34,585 nucleotides of DNA from Candidatus Sulfopaludibacter sp. SbA3 (GTDB lineage: Bacteria > Acidobacteriota > Terriglobia > Bryobacterales > Bryobacteraceae): positions 1-34,585 of the forward strand of contig CAMDED010000078.1 in the NCBI GenBank assembly GCA_945893365.1. The letters run 5' to 3'. Shown one piece after another: positions 1 through 8,455 of the stretch (positions are counted from its first letter, which is position 1; each line of letters begins with the position of its first letter). The translations under genes were made by a program, and so were the position numbers. The notes below the pieces were generated by a model. It did no database searches. It worked only from the letters and a program-made list of their open reading frames with translations, and was not told where the DNA came from.

Positions 1-57
1 AAACGCCTGGATTTCCTCCTGGCTCAACTTCTTCGCATTCCGCATCCTGATGATCAC
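1..57 (-). CDS. Transposase, N-terminal start only (runs off left edge)
   Basis: Leftward reading from a GTG at 57-55 (or the in-frame ATG at 45-43) gives VIIRMRNAKKLSQEEIQAF and is still open at the window edge. From memory this resembles the first residues of integrase-core (DDE) transposases common in acidobacteria, which start with a lysine-rich stretch followed by an S-x-E-x-I-x-A-F helix. Only 19 residues are visible, so family and integrity cannot be judged. The doubled 24-bp motif just upstream supports reading this as the terminal part of an insertion sequence. It could also be an unrelated open frame. Confidence 0.4.
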   Translation of the reverse strand, partial: MIIRMRNAKKLSQEEIQAF

Positions 58-80
58 ACCCCAGCATGCTTCAACTTCCC

Positions 81-138
81 CCTTCAGGCTCATCTTGTAT
101 TGGAAACAGCCTTTCCTTCAGGCTCATCTTGTATTGGA
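81..138. repeat. Doubled 24-bp direct repeat, probable IS end
   Basis: The 24-bp word starting CCTTCAGGCTCATC and ending TATTGGA occurs at 81-104 and again at 115-138, identical in both copies, with a 34-bp period. It lies between the putative transposase start (57) and the first chromosomal gene. Duplicated subterminal motifs of this kind are often transposase binding sites, so the IS terminus is probably near 138-145. The rest of the gap (about 145-431) holds no convincing gene; a 14-bp palindrome CCGAAGAGCTTCGG at 231-244 is the only other structure seen. Confidence 0.5.
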
Positions 139-431
139 CAAGACTTGGATTTGACTTGCGCCCCTTTGATCCGATAACCTGAAAGCTCCTGTTAGAGGCG
201 CGGCGGCCATCAGTAGCCGGAACTGCAAATCCGAAGAGCTTCGGAAGTTCCGCGAAAGGGGCCGGTTCATTCCGCCGAAACCGGCGCGGCAGGCTCTTCC
301 GCATCGGTTGGGGGGTCGGGTTAACACCTGCCCACTGTCATCCGTGTTTGGAAGCGGATGGAGTGCTATCGGGAAGCGAATACGCGCCCGCGCCGTTCTC
401 TTCTTCCGCTCCATCCCCACACAGGCTTTTT

Positions 432-1445
432 ATGAACCTATTTGAACTGACGCGAGCGCTGATCGACATCGAGTCGATTACAGGAAATGAAGAACAGGTG
501 GGGCGCTACTTGTTCGACACGCTCTCGGCGCTTGCCGCGCCCTTCGGCGGCCGCGTGGAGCGCATGGACGTGGAACCCCGCCGCTTCAACGTATTCGCGC
601 AGTTCGGCGATTGTCCCGCCGTCACGCTTTCGACGCACATGGACACGGTTCCTCCGTTCTTCCCGTCAAGCGAAGACGGCGAGAACATCCATGGGCGCGC
701 GGCTTGCGACACCAAGGGCATCATCGCCTCCATGATCAAGGCCGCCGAAGCGTTGCTTGAATCGGGCGGCACGAATCTGGGCCTGCTGTTCGTGGTGGGC
801 GAAGAGCGAAACAGCGCGGGCGCGTACCAGGCCTCCCGCGATCCGCGGGGCTCGCGTTTTCTCATCAATGGCGAGCCCACCGGGAATCTGCTCGCGCTCG
901 GCTCGAAGGGAGCGCTGCGGTACGAGATCTCGGCGAGCGGGCGCATGGCGCACTCCGCGTACCCCGAGCTGGGCGAATCCGCGATCGAGAAACTGCTCGA
1001 CGCCCTTGCGGCCGTCCGCCGGGTGCAATTGCCAGTGGACGAGCTGCTTGGGCCGAGCACGCTCAACATCGGCACGATTTCCGGCGGGCGCGCTCCGAAC
1101 ATCATTCCCGATCAGGCGAAGGCCGAGATCATGATCCGTCTGGTCGGGGATGCGGCATCGACGGACGAAGCCATCCGCCGCGCTGTCGAAGGAACCGCCG
1201 AGGCGACCGAGGTTCTGCGGATTCCCGCGCTGCGCCTCGGGGCGCTCACAGGTTTTGAGACGACCGTGGTCGCCTACACAACCGATATCCCCGCTTTTGG
1301 GGGCACGTGGGGACGGCCCTTCCTGCTCGGTCCGGGAACGATTCATGTCGCGCACACGTTGCAGGAGCGCGTCCCCAAACGGGAGCTTCTTGAAGCGGTC
1401 GAAATCTATCAACGCATGGTTAGACAGTTATGGAACGAAAAATAG
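432..1445 (+). CDS. M20-family metallo-deacylase (ArgE/DapE/LysK-like)
   Basis: This is a 337-residue zinc amidohydrolase of the M20 peptidase family, which removes acyl groups from amino-acid intermediates such as N-acetylornithine or N-succinyl-diaminopimelate. Expected ligands are visible: H69 and D71 in STHMDT, D93 in ACDTKG, the E124-E125 pair in VVGEERN, E148 in NGEPT, H174 in the dimerisation region (GRMAHSAYP), and a C-terminal His in GTIHVAHT. The frame is open from 348, but the ATG at 432 (MNLFELTRALI) gives the normal family start; the upstream 28 residues are low-complexity and unlike the family. It overlaps the following asd gene by 16 nt, indicating translational coupling and a role in the aspartate/DAP/lysine branch. 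Substrate is inferred from context only. Confidence 0.85.
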   Translation: MNLFELTRALIDIESITGNEEQVGRYLFDTLSALAAPFGGRVERMDVEPRRFNVFAQFGDCPAVTLSTHMDTVPPFFPSSEDGENIHGRAACDTKGIIASMIKAAEALLESGGTNLGLLFVVGEERNSAGAYQASRDPRGSRFLINGEPTGNLLALGSKGALRYEISASGRMAHSAYPELGESAIEKLLDALAAVRRVQLPVDELLGPSTLNIGTISGGRAPNIIPDQAKAEIMIRLVGDAASTDEAIRRAVEGTAEATEVLRIPALRLGALTGFETTVVAYTTDIPAFGGTWGRPFLLGPGTIHVAHTLQERVPKRELLEAVEIYQRMVRQLWNEK

Positions 1446-2476
1446 AAGTCGGAATATTAGGCGCCACCGGGATGGTGGGTCAGCATTTCATCAAATTTCT
1501 TCAGGGTCACCCGTGGTTCGACCTCACGTGGCTCGGCGCGAGCGACCGTTCGGCCGGTAAGAAGTACCGCGATGCCGCAAAGTGGCACCTGGGCGGCGAA
1601 ACGCCCGCGAGCGTGGCGGATCTGGCGGTGCGGGAATCGAAGCCGGGACATGCGCCGAAGCTCGTATTTTCGGCCATGGACGCCTCCGTCGCGACCGAAA
1701 TCGAACAGGCCTTCGCGGCCGCGGGGCACGTGGTCGTCTCGAACTCGAGGAACCACCGCATGGACCGGGACGTCCCACTGCTCGTTCCCGAAGTCAACCC
1801 GGATCATCTCGGATTGATTCGGCAGCAGCGGGCGCACCGGGGGTGGGAAGGCTGCATTGCGACGAACCCGAATTGCTCGACCGTGGGCCTCACGATGTCC
1901 CTTGCGCCGTTAAAGCAGTTCGGCATCGCGCGCGTGATCGTCACCACGATGCAGGCGGTTTCGGGCGCGGGATATCCGGGCGTTCCGTCGATGGACATCC
2001 TGGGGAACGTGGTGCCGTTCATCGGCGGCGAAGAAGAGAAGATGGAGCAGGAGACGCAAAAGATCCTGGGCGATTTTGCGATCGACCACATCCGGCCGCT
2101 CGCGGCGCGGGTGAGCGCGCATTGCAACCGCGTGCAGGTGGTGGATGGCCACACGGAGACGGTGTCGGTGGAGTTTTCGACGAAACCTACTGCGGCGGAG
2201 ATGATCGAAGCTTTCCGCAGTTTCCGTTCGGTTCCGCAGGCCCGCGATTTGCCGAGCGCGCCGACGCACCCCGTGATCTACATGACCGAAGGCGACCGCC
2301 CGCAGCCGCGCCGCGACGTAGAGCGCGAGCGGGGGATGGCCGCGTTTGTAGGGCGCCTCCGCCCCTGTCCGGTTTTCGACTTCAAGTACGTCACGTTGAG
2401 CCACAATACGGTTCGCGGCGCGGCCGGCGCGGCGGTGTTGAACGCGGAGTTGATGAAGTCGGAAGGGCTGCTGTAG
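1430..2476 (+). CDS. asd: Aspartate-semialdehyde dehydrogenase (archaeal/fungal type)
   Basis: The enzyme converts L-aspartyl-4-phosphate to L-aspartate-4-semialdehyde with NADPH, at the branch to lysine/diaminopimelate, threonine and methionine. The 348-residue product begins with an NADP-binding GILGATGMVGQ loop (residues 8-18), carries the catalytic cysteine C149 in NPNCSTVGL, the substrate-binding QAVSGAGYPGVPS segment (about 175-187) and the acid/base histidine H241 in VVDGHTE. The NPNCST and SGAGYPG signatures match the archaeal/yeast subgroup, not the E. coli Asd subgroup. Length is normal and no defect is seen. The ATG lies inside the end of the M20 gene, so the pair is probably one transcript. 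Confidence 0.95.
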   Translation: MERKIEVGILGATGMVGQHFIKFLQGHPWFDLTWLGASDRSAGKKYRDAAKWHLGGETPASVADLAVRESKPGHAPKLVFSAMDASVATEIEQAFAAAGHVVVSNSRNHRMDRDVPLLVPEVNPDHLGLIRQQRAHRGWEGCIATNPNCSTVGLTMSLAPLKQFGIARVIVTTMQAVSGAGYPGVPSMDILGNVVPFIGGEEEKMEQETQKILGDFAIDHIRPLAARVSAHCNRVQVVDGHTETVSVEFSTKPTAAEMIEAFRSFRSVPQARDLPSAPTHPVIYMTEGDRPQPRRDVERERGMAAFVGRLRPCPVFDFKYVTLSHNTVRGAAGAAVLNAELMKSEGLL

Positions 2477-2582
2477 AACGCGGTGGGTGGCGGCCGAGGC
2501 TGCGACGGCGAAGTGCACTACCGCACAGAGCTACCGGGTCGCGAGACTGGCGTCGACTATCCCTCAAGCATCGAAAACAGAA

Positions 2583-2608
2583 GCGGGGACGATTTTCGTC
2601 GTCCCCGC
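2583..2608 (-). terminator. Hairpin terminator for the leftward DUF1549 operon
   Basis: Perfect 10-bp stem (GCGGGGACGA with TCGTCCCCGC) and a 6-nt loop. On the minus strand the stem is followed by a T-rich stretch (TTCTGTTTTC), so it best fits as the intrinsic terminator about 100 nt past the PPC-protein stop codon at 2709. It may also stop rightward transcripts from asd. The rest of the gap 2477-2708 holds no gene I can support. Confidence 0.6.
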
Positions 2609-2708
2609 GTCACGTCGGACAGCCTTTACGCTGTGATTGTGAATTGCCGGTCCCCTTCGTATCGGGGTTTCTCCACTATAGCACGCACGTTGTTCGCGTC
2701 CGGGAATA

Positions 2709-4610
2709 CTAATCGATGGGCTCTCGCGAAACATTTTGAGCGGCTTGGGGACCGGCTGCCGAATAGGGGGCCACGTGGAGCACGATTTTCGGCAGCGGAC
2801 GGCGCGTGTCGTTCCGCTTTCCCCTGGGTCCTATCCAGAGTGTTGTGAAGGCTTCCACGATGCTTCCCCCGTTCGTTGCCCGGCCGAAGACGCGAATGGG
2901 GTATTCTCCAACAGCTACCGTCTCCGGCAGATGAATCTTCAGGGGCACGGCGGGGATGTTGATGTTGTCGCCATCTCCCGACGGTCCAAAGACCTGATCG
3001 GCGCGGAACTGGCCGCGGTTGGCCGTCGCTCCCTTCGGTAGGCCCTCGACCCAGACGTCGACCGCCTGATCGAAGCCGGGTTCGCGGATGAGCAGCGTCT
3101 CCAACTCCGCCTCCTTTCCCGGCGGCATGGTGAACTCCTCGGGCTCCGTCAGCAGTTGGAAGGACGGCGCCTGCGAGGCCATGTGGAGCCGGTAGGAGTA
3201 CGTCGCTCCCCCGCGTCCCGTGCGGTCCCGCACCACAAGCCGGGCGCGTCCGGACGCCTTGGGCGTGAAGTACAAACTGCTGTCCGGATTTCCTATCACC
3301 GTCCCCTGGCCCGTCATCAAGTCGTCGTGCTCGGCCAGAAGCTTGCCATTGGCATCGAACAGTTCGAGCACCGTATCGATGAATGGCAATCCGAGCTGCG
3401 TGGCGAGGGTCCAGGCGTGGAAAGGGACGTCCGCCTTTAGTTCGACGCCATAAACGTCCTCTTCGCGCGGCCTGTCCAGTGAGCCGTTCAGAATGACTTC
3501 GCCCTTGCGCCAGTCCGATTCGACGGCTGCCCCTTCGATCAATGCCCCTTCGGCAAACTCGGGCTGGCCGCTAATTTCGAGATTCATCCCCTCGGATTTG
3601 CCTTCCGGGCCGACTGTCCATATGCGCCAAAGTCCTTGGACGGCATCGGACGGAATGCGGAATTCCGCTTGCAACCGGCCGGCATCGGCACGCAGAACAC
3701 GCCCGCGAATTCGTGATTGCCGCGGTCCGTCGGCCGCCTCCTCGAACCTTATCGGAATGGAGAAGGGAAACGTGAGGCGGTAATACTCCGCGCTTCGAAC
3801 CGGAGTGAGGTAGACCTCCTTGACGCCTGCAAGGGCGTGGCCCTCAACATCGACGATCGCCTTCGAGCCCACTCGCCCGCCCAGGGGATTCGCCCCGAGA
3901 ATTACCGGCAGTTGGGACATTTGCAGGAGATACCCGCAATTCTGGCCGCAGGTGACGCCTTGCGGCCCGCGGTATTGATCGATCTTGAGGACATACCGGC
4001 CGGGAAGGGGGAAGGTGAACTCCAGGCGGGGCGTTTCGAGGTATTCGTCCTGATCCTCGTTGAAATCGACCTCGCGGCCGGACTCGTCATAGAGAGTGAG
4101 CGAGCACTCGAGGAATCCTCCCCGTTCGATGGACTGGAGATCGAATACCCATCGCTCGCCGGCGCGCGCGGTGAAGGAGAACGCATCCGAGTCGGCGAGG
4201 CCCTTCATGTAGCCATAGATCACTTGCGGCTGGAACGGGATCGGGTTGGCCGCTGCCGGCGTATTGTTGGGCTCGATCTCCGTCACGCCGGGAAATTGCG
4301 TGACGTTGAACAGGCGGGTATTGGACGGGCCGTGTTTGCCCGCTATCCGGATGAGGTGCGGACCAAGCGCGGCGTCGGATGCGATGCGCACCTTGCCGCG
4401 AACGGATTCGGGTTTCACCTCGACGGTTTCGATCCATTCGAGATCGCTGCTATCGAAGAGCACTCCGGTTGAGCCGTCGAGCTTTGAGCCTGCGAGTTCC
4501 ACGGTTTGGACCGAGCCCGCCTGTGCGCCGAGCGGAGAGACGCGATCGAGCCGCGGGGCGGCGGAGAGCACGCTCGCGAGAAGGAAAGGGGCCAACCAGG
4601 CGATCCGCAT
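2709..4610 (-). CDS. Secreted PPC-domain protein (third gene of DUF1549/DUF1501 operon)
   Basis: A 633-residue exported protein. It starts with a Sec-type signal peptide (MRIAWLAPFLLASVLSAAP), then an IPT/TIG-like beta-sandwich (about 20-105: RVSPLGAQAGSVQTVEL), then a pre-peptidase C-terminal (PPC) type domain at about 130-215 (DAFSFTARAGERWVFDLQ ... GRYVLKIDQYRG), and a second PPC-like unit at about 365-480 (EEDVYGVELKADVPFHAWTL ... GRARLVVRDRTG). The C-terminal part is another beta-rich domain. No catalytic signature was seen. Such proteins accompany DUF1549/DUF1553 and DUF1501 genes in planctomycetes and acidobacteria; their function is not established. It follows the DUF1501 gene by 9 nt and is the last gene of the operon. 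Confidence 0.8.
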   Translation of the reverse strand: MRIAWLAPFLLASVLSAAPRLDRVSPLGAQAGSVQTVELAGSKLDGSTGVLFDSSDLEWIETVEVKPESVRGKVRIASDAALGPHLIRIAGKHGPSNTRLFNVTQFPGVTEIEPNNTPAAANPIPFQPQVIYGYMKGLADSDAFSFTARAGERWVFDLQSIERGGFLECSLTLYDESGREVDFNEDQDEYLETPRLEFTFPLPGRYVLKIDQYRGPQGVTCGQNCGYLLQMSQLPVILGANPLGGRVGSKAIVDVEGHALAGVKEVYLTPVRSAEYYRLTFPFSIPIRFEEAADGPRQSRIRGRVLRADAGRLQAEFRIPSDAVQGLWRIWTVGPEGKSEGMNLEISGQPEFAEGALIEGAAVESDWRKGEVILNGSLDRPREEDVYGVELKADVPFHAWTLATQLGLPFIDTVLELFDANGKLLAEHDDLMTGQGTVIGNPDSSLYFTPKASGRARLVVRDRTGRGGATYSYRLHMASQAPSFQLLTEPEEFTMPPGKEAELETLLIREPGFDQAVDVWVEGLPKGATANRGQFRADQVFGPSGDGDNINIPAVPLKIHLPETVAVGEYPIRVFGRATNGGSIVEAFTTLWIGPRGKRNDTRRPLPKIVLHVAPYSAAGPQAAQNVSREPID

Positions 4611-4619
4611 GTTGCCGGC

Positions 4620-5864
4620 TTATCCGAAAAGCTCCCGCACCGGCGTACCGTCGCTATTGATGCGAACCGGCCGGCCAACGGTGCGGTACTCCCTGGTGTA
4701 GTCGATGCCGAGTTTCTTGTAAACGGTAGCTCCGAGATCCTCGACCGAGACCGGGCGCTCCTTCGGCGCGCCGCCCTGGGCATCGCTGCTGCCGATGACT
4801 TGCCCACCGGGAATGCCCGCGCCGGCGGCAGCCACGGAGAAGACGCCCGGCCAATGATCGCGGCCCGCGGAGTGATTGATATTCGGCGTGCGGCCGAACT
4901 CCCCAATGGCGAGCACGAGCGTGGTAGCGAGCATGCCGCGCTCCTCGAGATCGTCAAGTAACGTCGAGAAGGCCCGATCGAAGACGGGGAGAAGCGTCTT
5001 GTTGGTTCTGTCGTTGTTCGTATGGGTGTCGTAGCCGCCGTGGAAGACGGCCGCGAGGCGTACGCCGGACTCGACGAGACGCCGCGCCAGCAGCGCGCCT
5101 TGTCCCGCCGTATTACGCCCATAGGCGTCACGCAGCTTTTCCGGCTCTTCGTCGAGATTGAAGGCCTTGCGGGCCGCCTGCGAGGAGACGAGATCGAAGG
5201 CCTTCCGATAGAAGTAGTCCATCCCCTCGACGACCTTGCTCTTCTCCGTTTCCCTGATTTCTTCGTCGAGCGCCGAGAGCAAGCGGGCGCGGCCGGCGGA
5301 TTCCTCAAGCGTAAGGCCAAGCGGCAAAGTCAGATCCTGCACGGAAAAATTCTTCTTTGCCGGATCTCCCGTAATAAATGGATTGTAAGCGGAGCCGAGC
5401 AGACCGGCATCGGCGCTGATGTCCTTGCGCGGGATGCAGACAAACGGCGGCAGACCGTTCTTCGGGCCGAGCTCCTTGGCAATCACCGAGCCGTAGACCG
5501 GATGCTTGAAGGCATTATTGGGACGCGCGCCGGAGAAGATGTACTGCTTCGCTTTCTCATGGATCGCTTCCTTGGAATACATGGAGCGGATGACGGAGAA
5601 CTTCTTGAAGTTCTTGGCGCAACGCGGCAGCAGTTCACTGAAATGGACGCCTGGAACAGCGGTTGGAATGGAAGAAAAGGTCCCGCGAATCTCGAGCGGC
5701 GCTTCGGGCTTGGGATCGAAGGAGTCGTGCTGGCATGCGCCGCCCTCCTGGAAAAAGATAATGCAGGAGATGTCAGGCCGGCCGCCGGCCGCTTCCAGCA
5801 TGCGGGGGATGGTGAGGCCGCCCAGGGCCATCCCGCCGATACGGAGAACATCGCGCCTGATCAT
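4620..5864 (-). CDS. DUF1501 protein with Tat signal
   Basis: A 414-residue member of the DUF1501 family, distantly related to the alkaline phosphatase/sulfatase fold. The N-terminus MIRRDVLRIGGMALGG has the twin-arginine motif, implying folded export. Family hallmarks visible are FFQEGGACQHDSFDPKP near residue 38, HGGYDTHTNN near 277, and LAIGEFGRTPNIN near 318 followed by GRDHWPG. The last two contain the His/Asp residues expected for metal binding. The ATG overlaps the stop of the upstream DUF1549 gene by 4 nt (ATGA), showing translational coupling. The biochemical role is unknown; family members are always found beside DUF1549/DUF1553 proteins. Confidence 0.88.
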   Translation of the reverse strand: MIRRDVLRIGGMALGGLTIPRMLEAAGGRPDISCIIFFQEGGACQHDSFDPKPEAPLEIRGTFSSIPTAVPGVHFSELLPRCAKNFKKFSVIRSMYSKEAIHEKAKQYIFSGARPNNAFKHPVYGSVIAKELGPKNGLPPFVCIPRKDISADAGLLGSAYNPFITGDPAKKNFSVQDLTLPLGLTLEESAGRARLLSALDEEIRETEKSKVVEGMDYFYRKAFDLVSSQAARKAFNLDEEPEKLRDAYGRNTAGQGALLARRLVESGVRLAAVFHGGYDTHTNNDRTNKTLLPVFDRAFSTLLDDLEERGMLATTLVLAIGEFGRTPNINHSAGRDHWPGVFSVAAAGAGIPGGQVIGSSDAQGGAPKERPVSVEDLGATVYKKLGIDYTREYRTVGRPVRINSDGTPVRELFG

Positions 5865-8308
5865 TGGTTTAATTGAAACTCCTTTGAATTCAGGATAGCC
5901 CAGAGAACATTCTCAAACATGCGCCGCCGGCCGCGGCCCGCTTCCTTCTCGGAAGCCAGATAGCTCTCGACGGCCTGCCACTGCGCAGGGGTGGCCTTCC
6001 GGGAATAAGCGCGCAAATAGAGAGCGTCGAGCACCTCGCGATCATTGACGGTGCGCTCGATCAACTGCCCCAGGATGTTGCCCGGCTTCTCGATTTTTTC
6101 GCGCACGGCATCGCTATTCATTAGATGAAGCGCCTGACTGAGCGAAGGCTCCTGGCTGCGCGATTCCATGATATCGCGGCGCGGAACACCGAAGGTGGTG
6201 AGGAAATAAGTAGCGCCAATGGAGGCGACAAGATCCTTAGGCGAAGTGCCGGGCGGGTAGCCGGTGAACTCCTGAGGTACGCCAGTTACTTGGACAATCG
6301 CGTCGAGCAGCACTTCCGCGGGGAGCTTACGCGGTTCGTACCGCGCGAGTAGCAACTTCTCCAGGGGATCGGCGCCACCGGGACGGCCCGGCGCGCGGGA
6401 GCTGAGCTGATAGACCTGAGAATTGAGGATCAGCCGGTGGAGGGGTTTAAACCGGAAGCCCGCCTCAATGAAAGCCTTCGCCAGACCGTCGAGCAATTCC
6501 GGATGCGTGGGCATGTTGGTGGAACGGAAATCGTCCGCGGGCTCAACGATGCCCGCTCCAAAGTATTCCGCCCAAATGCGATTGGCGGCGGTGCGGGCAA
6601 ACTGCATGGTTTGCGTGCGCGTGATCCATTCGGCGAGAACTTCGCGGCGGTCCTGGCCTTCCGCTATTTGCGGGACGCCGCCATCGAGGAACTTCGGCGG
6701 CGCCGCCTGCTTGCTGGCCGGATGGAGAACTTCGCCTTCGCGCGCGTTGTACCAAATGCGGCGGTACTGCGCATAGCCATGCTTCACCCTCAAGCGGGCG
6801 AAGAAGGCGGCCATGCCGTAGAAGTCCTCCTGCGTCAAATTTTCGAGCGGATGGTTGTGGCACTCGGCGCACTCGATGCGCTGTCCGAGAAAGAGACGGG
6901 TAACGGTGGGGGTGGCTTTGCTCACCTCGAAGGTCTTGAGCATGAAGTCCATGGCCGGGTGCCAGAAGTTACCGGCGGGGTGCACGGTGGTGTCGCCCGT
7001 GGCGGTGATCATCTCGCGCGCCGCCTGATCGAAGGGCCGGTCTTCGCGAATGAGGGCGGCGAGATATCGCTTAAAACTGGCGTTGGTGCGGCCTTGCGAA
7101 TAGTATTGCGAATTGCGGAACCAGTCTTCGAACTTCATGAGCCAGTGCGACACGTACTCGGGCCGCTCCAGAAGCCGGTCGATAAGTTGGGCGCGTTTGG
7201 CGGGCTCGGAGCTGCCAAGAAACCGCTCGGTCTCCTGCGTGGTGGGCAGAACGCCGACGGCGTCAAGGTAGACGCGTCGAAGGAAAGCGGAATCCGATGT
7301 GACGGGAAAGGGCGCGAGCTTCACTCGGCGGAGCTTCGCAAAGGCCTGGCGGTCGATGAAGCTGTCGCTCGCGGGCGTCGTAGTGCGGCTCGCGGAAGCT
7401 CGGTCCACGACGATCATCTGCGCCGTGGCCGTCTTGCCCACGCCGCGGGCCATCACGACGGTGAGGCCTCGGCCTTTGGCGGTAACCGCGCCGTTCGAAA
7501 CAGCCGATACAACGGCTTCGTCGTTCACCGAGTAGCGAACCTCCGCCGTCATGTCGCGAGTGGAGCCGTCGGACAGTCTGCCCACAACGACGACGGGTTG
7601 CTTGCCTCCCGGAGTGGCGAAGATCCGCTCTTTCGGATAGAGTTCGATGGATAGGATGCGCGGGCCGCCGGAAGAGGGGCGAGCGCCCTGGGCCAGCCAG
7701 TTCAAAATTGTCTGATACTCATCGGCCTGCTTTGTGAATAGATGGCCTCCGCCATGTGGAACTTGAAATGAAGGCTTCCGCAGTAGCAGGGACTGCTGCG
7801 GATCGGCTCGATTGACGCGCCGGCCTCCATGCCCTTCGACGATCATCTTGAAATCGGCTGCCGGGTCGGAGCCGTAGAGGGAAAGCTTGAAGCCGCTTTG
7901 CCCGGCGGGCGATCCGTGGCAGGCGGAGCTGTTGCAGGCTTTGGTTGTGAGGATGGAGACGACGTCGCGAGGAAAGCTGATCTCGACGGGTACGCCGGCC
8001 GCCGCGACTTTCACGGTAGCGCCGGTGACGGATCCCTCGCAGTTTGCGGCGATTACCGATTCGCCCGGCGCGACCGCCCGCACCGAGGTCCCCTGAATCT
8101 CGACGATTTCGGGGCGAGTGGAAGAGAGTTGGCAAGCCGAAGCCGTATCGGAGATTTCGCCCGCGTCGTCCATCCTTCTGACCAGCAACCGCTGCGCCGC
8201 ACCAGGACCGGCGAGAACGATCCCAGGGGGATCGAGAAGAACGGCATCCCCCGCAGCGGCAGGCAGTGGCAGGACGAGGACTAAGGCCGAAATAGCTCTT
8301 TTCAGCAT
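5861..8308 (-). CDS. DUF1549/DUF1553 (PSCyt2/PSD1) haem-motif protein with Ig-like domains
   Basis: An 815-residue exported protein. After a signal peptide (residues 1-19) come an Ig-like Big_2-type domain (about 22-105), a planctomycete-cytochrome-like segment with the CX4CH variant ACNSSACHGSP (about 123-133), a second Big_2-like domain (about 217-300), a DUF1549 domain (about 315-520) containing a canonical CXXCH in ECAECHNHPLE, and a DUF1553 domain (about 560-810). Haem attachment at CXXCH is expected from the motif but unproven for this family. It heads the leftward three-gene operon with the DUF1501 and PPC proteins. The start at 8308 gives a good signal peptide and sits 20 nt from a plausible -10 box. 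Confidence 0.88.
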   Translation of the reverse strand: MLKRAISALVLVLPLPAAAGDAVLLDPPGIVLAGPGAAQRLLVRRMDDAGEISDTASACQLSSTRPEIVEIQGTSVRAVAPGESVIAANCEGSVTGATVKVAAAGVPVEISFPRDVVSILTTKACNSSACHGSPAGQSGFKLSLYGSDPAADFKMIVEGHGGRRVNRADPQQSLLLRKPSFQVPHGGGHLFTKQADEYQTILNWLAQGARPSSGGPRILSIELYPKERIFATPGGKQPVVVVGRLSDGSTRDMTAEVRYSVNDEAVVSAVSNGAVTAKGRGLTVVMARGVGKTATAQMIVVDRASASRTTTPASDSFIDRQAFAKLRRVKLAPFPVTSDSAFLRRVYLDAVGVLPTTQETERFLGSSEPAKRAQLIDRLLERPEYVSHWLMKFEDWFRNSQYYSQGRTNASFKRYLAALIREDRPFDQAAREMITATGDTTVHPAGNFWHPAMDFMLKTFEVSKATPTVTRLFLGQRIECAECHNHPLENLTQEDFYGMAAFFARLRVKHGYAQYRRIWYNAREGEVLHPASKQAAPPKFLDGGVPQIAEGQDRREVLAEWITRTQTMQFARTAANRIWAEYFGAGIVEPADDFRSTNMPTHPELLDGLAKAFIEAGFRFKPLHRLILNSQVYQLSSRAPGRPGGADPLEKLLLARYEPRKLPAEVLLDAIVQVTGVPQEFTGYPPGTSPKDLVASIGATYFLTTFGVPRRDIMESRSQEPSLSQALHLMNSDAVREKIEKPGNILGQLIERTVNDREVLDALYLRAYSRKATPAQWQAVESYLASEKEAGRGRRRMFENVLWAILNSKEFQLNQ

Positions 8309-8328
8309 GACGGCGGACCGACAGATAT

Positions 8329-8355
8329 ATCATACAACCCTGCACGCTGGCGTGC
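8329..8355 (-). promoter_or_regulatory. Candidate promoter and operator of the DUF1549 operon
   Basis: On the minus strand a TATGAT box (8334-8329) lies 20 nt before the DUF1549 start codon. Immediately upstream is a perfect 14-bp palindrome, GCACGCTGGCGTGC (8342-8355), which covers the spacer where a repressor or activator could act. No good -35 hexamer is seen. The rest of 8356-8455 shows nothing further. Confidence 0.4.
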
Positions 8356-8455
8356 GGGGGCAGACGACGGAGCCTAAGTACTTGAATCCGGCGCATTCGA
8401 CCCTTTCGGGACAGAACAGAGGGTGCGCGACATGGAAATGATGAAGGATCGTTAA

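Noticed and set aside
231-244. Palindrome CCGAAGAGCTTCGG as a terminator
   Set aside because: Short stem with a 2-nt centre that cannot form a good hairpin and no T-run; no gene ends there.
1582-2712. 376-residue plus-strand frame inside asd
   Set aside because: Out-of-frame shadow of asd, Arg/Gly-rich; asd itself has all catalytic motifs.
6437-7654. 405-residue plus-strand frame opposite the DUF1549 gene
   Set aside because: Antisense shadow; composition typical of GC-rich complementary frames and no recognisable domain.
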